The notes: generated by a model from the letters alone, not told the origin. Shown: positions 9,321 to 19,644, numbered from the stretch's first letter. The stretch is DNA of 25,818 bases from Penium margaritaceum (GCA_023375785.1 SZWC01015193.1:1-25818); one strand, 5' to 3'. A program made the numbers and translations.

Positions 9321-10124
9321 GCTAGATTTGGAGCATGCTATCAATGGCATCCAAGTGGACGTGGCAAAGGCGGTGGTGGAGAAGACGGGTGTGTTGAGGA
9401 GAGAGTGCGCTGGTGAGAAACATGTGGCCGGTGTCGGTCGACATAGAGGACAGACGAAGGACATGCCAGAGGTTTCCACAAGCGATGGCGTGCTGGACGA
9501 AACGACGGGACAGGCGCAATGACACAGCGCCAACACCATGCGACTGCAAGACATCCATGCTCATGCGGTCGAGGGCAGTGACGGAAAGGAGGCTAAGCTC
9601 AAGACCAGGGAAGAAGAGGACATCGATCACAAAGACGTCCCAAGTGGGACTGCGGAAGCAAACAATGCAGACGCCGAGTTCTGGCCACGTAACACCTGGC
9701 CAGAACCTGTCCTAACACCAGATACATTGGCAACGGGACCAAGTACAATGAAGGCCTCACGCGAGGCCGTCATGTGATGCGTGGCCCCGGATTTGATGAT
9801 TGAGGTCTTGGTAGGATCCTGGACTCGTGCCAACAAGTCGCTAACCAACACAAGGTAGTGGGCGAGTGACGCGGACACGGTGGACGAGGGCGCAAACTGA
9901 GACTGCCAATCATCCATCCATGCAATGTCATCACAAAGAGGAGAACGAGGGGAGGGCACGTGAGATGACGGGACAGACAAGGAAGCAAGACACAACCGTA
10001 GCTCAGTCTCTATCATGCAGGGCAGGGCAGGGCAGGGGAACGGGCGATGACGCAACTCACACTTCCTAAGGGAGAAGGGCAAGGTAGTCGTAGCAAGAGT
10101 GTGATGAATTGCTCCAACTGGCAC
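9321..10124 (-). pseudogene. pol: Copia-1 protease and pre-integrase domain
   Basis: An open minus frame from 10124 reads through FAPSSTVSASLAHYLVLVSD to TSIIKSGATHHMTASREAF, the copia protease active-site region. The catalytic Asp of the D-S-G triad is Lys here (AAA, 9792-9794 on the plus strand). After a frameshift, the pre-integrase segment runs from LFFPGLELSLLSVTALDRMS to HHRLCHVHLDAIDSMLQI, which has the two histidines of the HHCC finger. The protease would process Gag-Pol, but this copy cannot. Confidence 0.8.
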
Positions 10125-11240
10125 TCACGTGTGGAGGGTCCGAGGGAGCGGACCGTATACGGCATGATGGCGCCTAAGCCCGAGAGGGAAGATGGATGCA
10201 CTGGCAACGAGAGGGGCACCAACGTCTACGGATGATACTGCTACAAGGTTGGTGATGACAGGGCAGGGTGCGATTGTTGGAGGGATGGAGCTGCCAGGCA
10301 AAGTGGACGCATCATGGGTGGCGACAGCCACAACCGCAGTAGCGAGACAAAGCTCACAGTGACGCTATATGGTGGCAATGACACATACCTCATGTTTCGG
10401 AAGCGGGCACATATACCACCCGTGTCCTGGTTGGCCACAGTTGTTGCAGACCGAGCCGCCATCATTGGACCCGGTCGACTGCTACTGCTCGCCCTTGCCC
10501 ATTGTTCCCTTGCACTTCTTCTTTCTCAATGATGAGGAGCTGGAGCACTCGGTTGCTAAGAGGGTGGCAACGGCCAAAAAGGCGATGGCAGGATAGGTGA
10601 GGGCCTCCGTGCGTTGGATGCGTGACTCCTGACAAGCCTCCTCAATCCCGAGAAACACATCTTATGCCCAAGGCATGAGGGTGCCTTGGGCTGCCATTGT
10701 GGTGAGGACGTCCTTGGTTTAGTGAACAAAGACGTCTGTTAACACGTCAGTGGTACCACGCTTGATGGTCAGGAGAACGGCTAGTGGGGGTAGAGCAGCA
10801 TCTCTTAGGCAGCGGAGGATGTCCTCCGCCCGCTACCAGTAGGAGGTGACCTTCTCAATCTCCCCAATGCGTATGGAGTTGAGCTTCCTGATCAGACGGT
10901 TGGTCTCGGCCTTGCTGGATAGGCGATGTGGGCGCGTGAGGATGTGCCATGCTGCTACGAGGTCGGGAAGGCCACCAGTAGTGAAGTCATCGAAGAAGGG
11001 TTCGGTGGCAAGGTGTGCAGCCAGAGGGGCAACCGGAACAAAGGCACGTACGACATGACCAGCATCATGCAGATGGTCAGCTTGGGAAGAATCATACGGG
11101 AGGGTGTACTATGGCCACAGACCCTCACCCTGAGCCCAGATGCAAAAGCTGAGCTCCCAGCTCTGAAACTGCTACCAGGCTTGGAGCGACGAGGGTGGAG
11201 TCTCAAAATCCTTTGGCCTACGGCAGGCACCTAGAGTTAG
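10125..11240 (-). pseudogene. gag: Copia-1 gag, frameshifted, zinc knuckle intact
   Basis: The N-terminal and capsid region at about 11230-10590 is in several frames; MMLVMSYVPLFRLPLWLHTL corresponds to the Copia-2 Gag start at 17908. Downstream, the minus strand at 10407-10448 reads CNNCGQPGHGWYMC, a perfect CX2CX4HX4C zinc knuckle, which binds RNA during packaging. Basic and Ser-rich linker surrounds it. Stops flank the knuckle frame, so no full Gag can be made. The homologous knuckle is missing from Copia-2. Confidence 0.7.
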
Positions 11241-11477
11241 GCCAATGATTGATTTCACTGTGCGCCGTTGGCGCTGGGAATGCTGCTGCGCCAAGTAACA
11301 TGTGGTCGCAGAAATAGCGGAACTAACATGCCCAGGAGGAAGGAAGGGCGGTGGGGCGCTCGCGTGGATCTGTGGCTTCGGCGGTTGCAGTGCTGCAAGT
11401 TACTGTGTTAGTGCGGCAAGCTTCTGGCAAATAGCGACCAGGGGATCTCGCAAGCCAAAGATAAAGCCTGGGGGTTG

Positions 11478-11610
11478 CTACTACTTTTTTTGTTGTTGTT
11501 GCTGCCGCTACTGCTGCTATGGCTGCCGTTGTTGCTGCTACTACTGCTGCTACTGTTGATGTTGTGGATGCTATTGCTGTTGTTGCTGCTACTGCTGCAA
11601 GTGCTGCACT
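11478..11610 (-). repeat. Degenerate GCT/GTT/ACT triplet tract in Copia-1 leader
   Basis: About 130 bp built almost wholly from GCT, GTT, ACT and related triplets on the plus strand, so CAG/CAA/AGT-like on the coding strand. It lies between the PBS and gag. On the minus strand it is open and encodes a Ser/Asn-rich run that leads to NPQALSLACEIPWS, a segment with a Copia-2 equivalent. Confidence 0.8.
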
Positions 11611-11613
11611 TTG

Positions 11614-11625
11614 GCTGTGATACCA
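11614..11625 (-). other. Primer binding site of Copia-1
   Basis: TGGTATCACAGC on the minus strand matches the initiator-Met tRNA site at 11 of 12 positions. It abuts the end of LTR-B directly, which shows that LTR-B is part of the 5' LTR. Confidence 0.85.
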
Positions 11626-12283
11626 AGCTGGAAACTAGCCTAGAGCAAGTTGTTGGGGCTGCAGCATGGCTAGAGAAGGCATGGCCCCATGCTTGTTGCT
11701 TTACATCGTTGCCCCCTCTTGCTACTCTAAGACTTGTGAGAGGAAAACTGCGCACTCAGGAGTTAGCGCCAGAAAGACTGATAGAGCTGAGAATGAATGA
11801 TTAGCGACTGAGAATGATAGCAACTGAGAGACCCCTCACAGAACTAGGCCTAGCTCAGCTCTGTAGAGCTTATTACTCAGGTTACCAACCAATGAGGAAA
11901 TTCCTGTTTTCTTAGCATGCTCAGTTTTCTCGGTGAGCTCTACCCGGCAACCGACGACCCCAAACCTGGGCGTCGTCCATTTTTCTTGAAAACTGGACCA
12001 CACCTGAACACCCACACGGCAGACGCAGTCGTGCAGTGAAAATCATCCAAAAAACAGCAGCAAGGATTTATGGTTGCCTAAAGCCAGGCATAGTCTACGA
12101 TAGAATGACCTCGGTCACACTACTGCCCAAATTAATCTGAAACTCGGACCCTAAGCAGATGAAGACACTATAAGTGTAATCGTATAGTCCGATTTGGCAT
12201 AGGACTCGTGTAGGCAGCATTGGCAATAGCAGTGACTGCTAGCACCGTGAGTGCTGAGGAGGCCTGCCGATGGAGCTGAGCAC
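11626..12283 (-). repeat. LTR-B: left part of the split 5' LTR of Copia-1
   Basis: It begins AGCTGGAAACTAGCC next to the PBS and aligns with LTR-A until GAGCTGAGCAC at 12273-12283. It then stops exactly where LTR-C of Copia-2 starts (AGCTCGAAAC). Its 658 bp plus the last 175 bp of LTR-E give 833 bp, the length of a full LTR. Confidence 0.85.
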
Positions 12284-13116
12284 AGCTCGAAACTAGCTTG
12301 GGCGGCAGGTTGGGGTTGCAGCACAGTTGGAGTAGGCATGGCTCCACGCTCGTTGCTTTGCACCACTTCCCACTCTAGTTGCTCTGAGACTTTGTGAGTG
12401 GAATGCTGTGTGCCGAGGAGTTAGCGTTAGAACGACAGACAAAATTGAGTAAAGTATGATTAGCAACCGAGAATGAACAACAGTGGGAGACACCTCCAAG
12501 AATTAACTCCCCTCAGCTTTGTAGAGATTGTTGCTTAGTCTTTCAACCAATCTGGAAAATGACACATTTTCTGGCAGGCAGGGTTTTCTCTGTGGGCGTT
12601 GCCAGATAGCCGACGACCCGAAACCCGGGCGTCGTCTGTTTTCCTTGAAAACTGGACCATACCAGAATACCCACGATGCAAACGCAGTTGTGCAGTTGGA
12701 ATCATAAAAAAAAGAATAGCAACAAGGAGTTGATCACCCAAACCCGGGTGGTGCCTAGGCCAGAATCACCCCAAACCCAATTGTGCCCGAAAGATATGAA
12801 ACTTGGACCCTAGGCTAGATGTGACGCTACGAGTGCAATGATGCACTCAGATTTAAGTACACGACGGGCTCGGTAAGCAACTACGGAGGCAGTGACCACC
12901 AACGGCGTGACACCTCTAGAGGTCTGCCGATGGAGCTGAGCACGTCTCACGCGCAAGGAAGAGGCTCCAGCAAGACGCGTGTGGAGCTCAGTAAGCATCA
13001 GCTCCACCGGATGACACTCCTGTAGCGTCCCATCTCATCGTCAGTCATTTGCACGCCAATGTACACAAGATGGGAAGACACAACAGAGCACAATGAGAGG
13101 TGTACAAAGACCAGCA
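12284..13116 (-). repeat. LTR-C: 3' LTR of Copia-2
   Basis: 833 bp aligning along its length with LTR-D at 19645-20479. On the plus strand it starts AGCTCGAAACTAGC and ends CCAGCA, next to the PPT. Similarity to LTR-D is roughly four-fifths by eye, so the insertion is old. Confidence 0.85.
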
Positions 13117-13128
13117 TTCCCCCATGAC
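13117..13128 (-). other. Polypurine tract of Copia-2
   Basis: In coding orientation ATGGGGGAA precedes the LTR-C start (TGCTGG). It occupies the same position as the Copia-1 PPT. Confidence 0.75.
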
Positions 13129-13289
13129 TCATAGGCGTTGTGCACATGGGCGGGTAGTGGCACATCTACCTGACCGATTGACTCGCCTAGGACAGGCAGG
13201 CAGACATGCAGGCAAGAGCAGAGAGGTCAGCTCACGGACACACACTGACCACACTTACAGCCTTCTTGAACGATTCACACTTTAGTGCC

Positions 13290-13780
13290 TTTGTCAAGAA
13301 ATCAGCCAATTGTCATGGTATTTCAACCCACACGATGCTGACGCTGTTGTCATGCAACAATGAACACACATAGTGATATTCGACATTGATGTACTTTGCG
13401 CGTGTATGATGTACGCCGTCATTGTCGACGATGGCCATAAAAATCTCACTATCACAGTACAGCATGATGGATGCAACTAACTGACTCAACTCAGTTAACA
13501 TGCGACACAACTACATGCTCTCACATGCGCCAGGGCCAAAAGCCACATACTCAGCCTCAGCAGTGCTACGTGCAATGCAGCCTTCCTTACCACTATGCCA
13601 GGACATAGCTGTGCCATCAAGGAGAAAGATCTAGCCAGTGCAGCTCTTACCGTCCGGACTCCCGGCCCAATCACTTTGGGTGTAGCCCACTACCACAACG
13701 GACGGCTTTCGGCGGAACATTAGGCCTTGTTGTGGAGACGAGATGGCATAGCACAGTACTCAGATCGCGGCCTCTAGGTG
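13290..13780 (-). pseudogene. pol: Copia-2 RNase H, broken
   Basis: Minus-strand frame with QQGLMFRRKPSVVVVGYTQS, then DWAG and KSCTG, AEAEYVAFGPGACESM and MCRMLTELSQLVASIMLYCD, ending in RAKYINVEYHYVCSLLHD. The first catalytic Asp, in GYTDSDW of Copia-1, is Gln here (CAA, 13676-13678 on the plus strand). In-frame stops follow KSCTG and CESM, and another follows WVEIP near 13313. The C-terminal tail is frameshifted. Confidence 0.8.
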
Positions 13781-13989
13781 GAGGTGATGTGGCTTCTGGG
13801 AGAACTCAGCCTGGAGGTTGACAATGAACGCAATGTCTGGACGCGTCGTCATTGCCAGGAACATCAATGACCCGATGACGCGTAGATACGCAGTCACGTC
13901 GACTGGCCCCCCCACCACGGCCGGATTAGCGCTCTTTAGCTTCTCTTAACCATCGGGTGACATAGGCGAGGATGCGCTCAGCACTAGGG

Positions 13990-14704
13990 ATAGATCCTCG
14001 GTGATGCCAGCGAACACGGTTAGGACGTAGTCGGCTTGATGGACATACAAAACACCTTGGGAGCGATCATGCTTGAGCTCCATACCCGGGAAGACTCGGG
14101 CAGACCCGAGATCCTTCATCTGGTAGGCGATGTATAGCAGGTTCTTGGTTACACGATAATTAGGTCATGTACGTAGACCAGGACAGCGACGAAGTTCTGG
14201 TCCCGTGGGCTGATGAACAGTGCGGGATCCACAGTGCAACGAAGGAGGCCACCGATGAGGTGCGTGCGATTGATCTCCTTGTTCCAACAGCGAGGTGACT
14301 CTTTCAGGCCATAGTAGGCCTTGCGCAGCCTTCAACCCTTGCCAGAGCCATCATTGAACCCTAGGGGCTACACCATGTAGAGCTCCTCACCCTATAATGA
14401 ACCATGGAGAAAGGCGTTGCTCACTTTGATCTGATGCAACTCCCATCGGTGTTGGGCAACTAGGATGAAGAGGGCCCGACTAGTGGAGAAACAGCCAACC
14501 CGGGCTAATACCAGATCGTAGTCGACCCCAGGGACCTAAACAAACCCCTTGGCTGTGAGACGGGCCTTGTACTTGTCCAAGGACCCGTCGGGCTTCCATT
14601 TGCGTGAGAGGACCCACTTGGCGCCAACGACCTTCCGACCAGGAGGAAGGTCTACGAGGTCGGAGACATGATGCTACTGGATGACGGGGAGCTCGTCGCC
14701 ACAC
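13990..14704 (-). pseudogene. pol: Copia-2 reverse transcriptase, broken
   Basis: Across stops the minus strand gives DLPPGRKVVGAKWVL, LDKYKARLTAKGF, LHQIKVSNAFLHG, RKAYYGLKESPRCWNKEIN and VAVLVYVHDLI. Both palm aspartate sites are altered: the MDV Asp is Lys (AAA, 14425-14427) and the YVDD box is YVHD (CAT, 14167-14169). Stops occur after KGFV, HGSL and ELYMV. The RT is inactive by any reading. Confidence 0.8.
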
Positions 14705-14712
14705 GCAACCTC

Positions 14713-15160
14713 CTAGTACGCGGCCTCAAGAGAAGCACGAGCTTTACAAAGGGTGGCTGGGTCGTCCGCCTGTGTAGTGGAGCGGACTATGAGGGCCTGC
14801 GCATCTCGGGCCTTGGATGGGATGCATGTGAATGCGGCCGTGACAGCCTGTTGGTTCTCTTGATGGAGCATGGCACAGCTCAGTGTGGAATCCGGGTGGA
14901 GTTCCGCAATGACGGCCGATGTGGTTAGGCCGAGGGCCTTGGTGCTAGGGTCCCCATTCACGACCGTGGAGGTAGGTTCGTTGAGAAGCAACGAGACACG
15001 TGGGGCCACAGGGGGCTGAGGCACCAAAGGGCATGGTGTTACGGTCTGCGCGGTTCCTGACGGCCTGGGTCAGAAGGTGCCGTCCAGCCAACGCATGTAG
15101 CGCGGTGGAGCGGGAGAAGGAGCAGAGGGAGCAGCCAGGGGTGAGTTAGAGAAGCTAGCA
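14713..15160 (-). pseudogene. Copia-2 linker between repeats and RT
   Basis: The minus-strand frame at 15027-14713 (104 codons) contains TKALGLTTSAVIAELHPDST and ALIVRSTTQADDPATLCKAR. The same segments occur in Copia-1 at 7256-7563. Their conservation between two subfamilies indicates a genuine part of the polyprotein. No catalytic motif. Confidence 0.5.
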
Positions 15161-15687
15161 GAGGCGGACGGGGCTGCTGGTCCAGAGGACCTAGGGGACG
15201 TGACTGGGGCTGTCGGCCCCTCCCGGGGCTGTTGGTCCAGAGGGGCCGACAGACGCAGACGGAACTGCCGGTCCAGATGGACTCACGGACGAGACCGGGG
15301 AAGTCAGCCCCGAGGGACCAGCGGATGCGACCCGGGCTGTCGGTCTAGAGGGACCAGCTGACAAGGCCGGGGCCGCCGGTCCGGAGGGATTAGTGGACAT
15401 GACCAGGGCGGCCGGTCCGGAGGGACCAAAGGACAAGGCCAGGGCTGTCGGTCCGAATGGACCAGCGGACAAGACCAAGGATGCCGACGTGGAGGGACCA
15501 GCAAACGCGGCCGGGATGGCCGGTCTGGAGGGGCTAGAGGACAAGACCAAGGATGCCGGCCTGGACAAACTAGCGGACGAGACCCGGGAAGCCGACACGA
15601 AGTGACCGGCGGACACGACTTGGGATGTTGGTCCGAGCGGGCCAGCAGTCGCGATTGGGCATGCCAGCTCAGAGAGACCAGCGGGTG
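15161..15687 (-). repeat. 36-bp tandem repeats coding 12-residue units (Copia-2)
   Basis: About 15 imperfect 36-bp units. In the coding frame they read as PSGPAALVMSTN, PSGPAAPALSAG, PSRPTARVASAG and similar, within an open run of 191 codons from 15766 to 15191. Position and unit length match the Copia-1 array. A short local duplication near 15219-15235 shifts the frame at the downstream end. Confidence 0.9.
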
Positions 15688-15689
15688 CA

Positions 15690-16664
15690 GGCGATGTGCC
15701 ACTCAAAAGTGGCAGGATGGAAGACAGACTCACCACTCCCCCACGCGATGGGAGGGACATCAACAAGCCAGAGCATGCAAGGTCTTGAGGAAAGAGGTCT
15801 GGAAAGAAGAGAGCGTCGCGTGACTAGATGATGTAGTGACGGGAGGGATCCCATAAACGCCAGGCATTGGACTGATGCAAAACATCGAGGAAGGTGCAGG
15901 AACGCCCGCGGGGGGTGAGCTTGCCACCCTGATGTGGGGCGGGCAATCACTCGATGGCCACGCAGCCCCTGATGTGGATCAGGTGGAGATTAGCCCGCTC
16001 ACTGCACCAGTGCCGGTACGGCGTGGACTGGCAGGGAAGGGGTCCGCAGGGAATCCAGTTCCAGACCCACGTCATGTAGCTCATGGCCTTAAAGTAGAAA
16101 CCATTAGAGAGACCAGAATCGACCCACATGGTGCGGAGAGCTTCAGCCATGGTGATGTTCCATCGCTCAGAGACGCCATTCTTGGCTGGCGTGTAAGGCG
16201 CCGACGTCTCATGATGGATGCCACAGGAGGCGAGGAACAGTGTGATCTCCCCGATGAACTCGCCATCGTAATCAGAGCGGAAGCAGCAAAGAGGACGATC
16301 ACACACGTGCTATACACGGACAAGCCAATCGAATAGTGGGAGAGACATCGTTCTTCTGCCGAAGACAGAATACACAGCGGTAGCGAGGGTAGTCGTTGGT
16401 GAGGGTCGGGACATAGCATCCGTGTTCCCCGACAAACTCTGTCCAAAGGGGACCCATGACATCATAATGGACCAAGGTCAGAGGGGCGGACACACGAGAG
16501 GAGGAGAGAGGGAAAATGGAGAGGTGCATCTTCCCTTGAGCACAATCAATGCACTCAATGGGACATGGTAAGGGAAATGAGGTTGGATCAAGGCCCTCGG
16601 CTGGCTGGGTACGGAGGATGCTATCGACAACAACGGAGTTGACGTGGCAGAGGCGGCGGTGCAC
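15690..16664 (-). pseudogene. pol: Copia-2 integrase, catalytic triad retained, frameshifted
   Basis: The zinc-finger part reads MHRRLCHVNSVVVDSILR and then PCPIECIDCAQGKM, giving the HHCC set. The core shows VHYDVMGPLW (Asp, 16461-16463), CCFRSDYDGEFIGE (Asp, 16271-16273) and NGVSERWNITMAEALR (Glu, 16166-16168), so all three catalytic residues are present. A frameshift or small deletion lies near 16310-16330, between SPTIR and the second Asp. The tail runs through GFYFKAMSYMTWVWNWIP to RGCVAIE, then into a linker that contains the 36-bp array. Confidence 0.85.
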
Positions 16665-16676
16665 GAGGCGTGTTTC

Positions 16677-17447
16677 CTACGGAGAGAGCGTGCTAGTGAC
16701 AAACACGTGGCCAATGTCGGCCGGCGGGGAGGGGACAGGGTGAAGTGGGGATAGACGAGGCACGTGCCACAAGTTGCCACGGGCGGTGGCGTGCAAGACA
16801 ACGTGACCGGACGGACACAACAACGCAGTGCCAACACCACGCGTGTGCAATACTTCCATGCTCACACGGTCAAGGATAGTGAGAGAGAGGAGTCTGAGCT
16901 CAAGACCAGGGACGAAGAGGAAGTCGGTCACAAAGACATCACCAACATGACCATGGAAACGAAAGACGCCGATGCCGCAAACAGGTAACACTTGACCAGA
17001 GCTTGTCCGGACACCGGTCACATCGGCAACCGAACCCAGCACATTGAACGCCTTGCAAGAGGCTGTCATGTGATGCGTGGCCCCGGAGTCAATGATCCAA
17101 GTCTTGGCAGGGTCCTGGACCGGTGTTGCTAGGTCGCTAACTGTCACAAGACAACAGGCAAGAGTCACGCACGCGGTGGACGGGGGTGCAAAGCAAGATT
17201 GCCAGTCATCAAGCCATGCAAATTCATCACGGAGAGGGGCAGGAGAGGAGGGAGCGGGAGAGGATGGCGTTGTTGTGGAAGCAGGACACGGGCGTGGCAC
17301 AGACTCCATCATGCAAGGTGCGGCAGGGAAACAAGGGTTGCTAATGCTGGCCCTTCCCCTTCTTGCCCTTGCGCTTCTTCTTTCCTGACGATGAGGAGCG
17401 GGTAGACGCAACAGCCATGGAGGCGCCAGCAGGGGAGGCGAGAGCAT
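16677..17447 (-). pseudogene. pol: Copia-2 protease and pre-integrase frame (intact segment)
   Basis: A 256-codon open frame, the longest intact piece of Copia-2. It carries DEFAWLDDWQSCFAPPSTAC, then TWIIDSGATHHMTASCKAF with the catalytic Asp intact (GAC, 17088-17090 on the plus strand). It continues through VRTSSGQVLPVCGIG and FVPGLELRLLSLTILDRVSM to GNLWHVPRLS. These are the copia protease and the start of the pre-integrase region. The frame ends at STLSP-stop (16677); the HHCC segment continues in another frame. Confidence 0.85.
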
Positions 17448-17908
17448 CGGATGCCCGACTCCAAACCAGCCTCCTCAATCTTGAGGAACAACTCGTATGT
17501 CGAGGACATGAGAGTAACCTGGGCTGCCATCGTGGCGAGAACGTCATGGGAGTAGTGGACGAAGACGTCGGCAAAGAAGTCGGTGGCCCGGCGCTTGATG
17601 GTCATGAGCACGGAGAGGGGGCGGGGTGGAGCGGCATCGTCTAGGCGATGGAGGATGTCCTCCGTTCGCTCCCAACAGGAGGTTACAGACTCCGTCTCCC
17701 CCATGTGGAGGGAGTTGAACTCCCAAAGCAGGCGGTTGGTCTCGGCTTCGCTGGAGAGACGATGCGGTCGTGTGAGAACGTGCCATGCCGTGGCGGGATA
17801 TGGGGTGTTGCCGGTGGTGAAGTCGCCAAGTAAAGGCTCGAGAGCAAGGCGTGTAGCTGGAGGGGCGACGGGGAGGAGGGCACGCAGGGCTCGACCAGCA
17901 TCATACAT
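17309..17908 (-). pseudogene. gag: Copia-2 gag capsid region, zinc knuckle missing
   Basis: A 199-codon open frame containing TAWHVLTRPHRLSSEAETNR, WEFNSLHMGETESVTSCWER, LHRLDDAAPPRPLSVLMTIK and MSSTYELFLKIEEAGLES. The pattern fits the copia Gag (UBN2/gag-2 type) capsid domain. Downstream a Lys-rich stretch (KKKRKGKKGKG, another frame) leads straight to the protease region. The interval between the matching landmarks is about 85 bp here but about 520 bp in Copia-1, so roughly 440 bp including the zinc knuckle is absent. Confidence 0.75.
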
Positions 17909-18306
17909 CTAGTCAGCCTGGGTGGAGTCGTAGGGCAAAATCTAGTATGGCCACAGGCCCTCGCCATGCGGAAGCTGAGCTCCCAGCTCTGGAACTAATC
18001 GCCGACCTATAGCGGCGGGGGCGGGGACTCAAAGTCCATCGGCCTAGGGCTAGAATCCAAAGCGGGGCCGAGGATTGACAATACAATCTAGCGTTGGCGC
18101 TGGGTGTACTGCCGGAAAGTCAAGTAGTGCATGGCGACAGAAACTACGGGACTAGCGTGACCGGGTGGAAGGAAGGGGGAGGGAACGCTAGTATGGCTCT
18201 GTGGTGTCGGTGGCTGTAGTGCTGCAAGATGTTGTGTCAGCGCGGAGAGCTGCTAGCGAATGGCGGCGAGAGGGTCTGGCGAGCCAGCGTAGTCGGCCAC
18301 AAAGCC
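17909..18306 (-). pseudogene. gag: Copia-2 gag N-terminal region, degenerate
   Basis: Minus-strand sequence upstream of the capsid frame. Segments such as ARACGHTRFCPTTPPRLTRC (another frame) and IPQALWPTTLARQTLSPPFA have Copia-1 counterparts near 11095 and 11460. Stops interrupt every frame. A start codon could not be fixed. Confidence 0.45.
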
Positions 18307-19460
18307 TGTGGGATGTTGTTGCTACTTCTGTTGCTGCTATAACTGTTGCTACTACTGCTCGTGCAATTGTTCCTGCTAATGTGGCTGCTTTTGCTGTTAC
18401 TCTCGCTACTATTGATGTTGTTACTACTGTAGGTGCTGTTGCTATTACTGCTACAATGGTGGGGGTGTCTACAGCTGCGGTTGTAATTGTAGTTGCGTTT
18501 GCTCCTGTGGCTGCTACTGCTACTGTTATTGTAGCAGCAAAGGGTGTTGCTACTGTTGTAGTTGCATTTGGTACTACCGCTGCTGTTGCGGCAGCGGCTA
18601 CTGCTCTTATTGCTACTGTTGTTGCAGCTGTTGTAGCTGCTATAGGAAGGGAGGGCAAGGGTTCCTCCAACAAAGGAGGACCCCTTCCCATTGGGGCTGC
18701 TAGTCATGGTCCCCCCCTTTGGTTTTGTCTTGTTTTGTTGTTCCTCCTTTGTTTTCCTTTTTTTGTCCTTGTTGTTGATGTCACCAGTGAGGTGGATAAC
18801 TGCTGCTGATGTCAGCAGTAGTCCACTATGGTTGACGTTAGCAGCAGGGTGTTGCCGGTCCTGTGGCCACCCTACTCATGCTGTTGTTTCTGTTCTAGCC
18901 GTTGCGGTCGTTGTTGTGGTGCTTGCAAAAGCGGGTGCTGTGGTTGTTGCATCTGTTGCAGCTGTCGTAGCTGTTGTGGCTATTGCGCCTGCTGTAGCTG
19001 GTCGGGGCTACTACGGCTGCGCGGCTGCTTTGGCTTTGCTACTGCTACAACTACTGAGGCTGTGCGGCTATTTCGACTACTACGGCTGCTACGGCTACTA
19101 CGGTTGCGCAGCTACTACGGCTCTATGGCTGCGCGACTATTGCGGCTCTGTGGCTGCTGCGGTTGCACTGTTATATGAGCTATTGCGGCTGCACGGCTGC
19201 TGCGACTGCTGGGATTGTTGTGGATGATGCAACTGCTCTGGTTGCTACGGCTACGTAGCTGCTACAACTGCTGTAGTTGCTGCGGCTACTGTGGGTGCTG
19301 CGGCGGCTGTTGTGCTAGAGCCGCGGCTGCACTGTTGCTGTTCGTGTACCAGCGGCTCTGTTGTAGTTGCAGCAGCTGCTTCGGCTACTACAGCTGGCTA
19401 CTACGGCAACCCGGTTGCAGTGCTGCTACTACCGCAGTTGTTGTAGAACAACAACTGTTG
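18307..19460 (-). repeat. Long degenerate triplet-repeat tract in Copia-2 leader
   Basis: About 1.1 kb made mostly of GCT, GTT, ACT, GCG and TAC-type triplets on the plus strand, with a break at about 18660-18880. There is no long pure run. On the minus strand the first part is open and encodes Ser/Asn-rich sequence. On the plus strand it gives Val/Ala- or Leu-rich frames. It occupies the place of the roughly 130-bp tract of Copia-1, between PBS and gag. A near-perfect palindrome centred on CTGCTGATGTCAGCAG lies near 18803-18818. Confidence 0.85.
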
Positions 19461-19632
19461 CGGTGTTTCTCCCGCGTCTGGAGCGTTTTCACGATGCCAC
19501 CTGGCGGATTAACTCTGTGCGGAAAAATCCGGCCGAGTTTCCCTTGCACGAGCACGTTTATGGGACTACAGACGTAGCATGGGACTTGTACGCCGAGTTG
19601 TTCCTCAGATCTGCTACTTTTGCTGTGCTTTG
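19461..19632 (-). other. Copia-2 leader next to the PBS
   Basis: About 170 bp of non-repetitive sequence between the triplet tract and the PBS. No open frame of interest. In LTR elements this region usually carries packaging signals, but none can be identified by eye. Confidence 0.4.
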
Positions 19633-19644
19633 GCTTTGATACCA
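19633..19644 (-). other. Primer binding site of Copia-2
   Basis: TGGTATCAAAGC on the minus strand, 11 of 12 positions matching the initiator-Met tRNA site and directly abutting the AGCT end of LTR-D. Confidence 0.85.

Noticed and set aside
15393..15605. Plus-strand ORF with GPEGPKDKARA-type repeats
   Set aside because: Antisense of the Copia-2 36-bp array, same reason as for Copia-1.
18201..18809. 202-codon plus-strand Val/Ala-rich ORF
   Set aside because: It arises from the GCT/GTT triplet tract in the antisense direction of the element and has no protein-like complexity.
18691..19577. Leu/Cys-rich plus-strand ORFs resembling membrane or metallothionein-like proteins
   Set aside because: Composition follows directly from TGC/TAC/CTG triplets; three frames give equally odd proteins.
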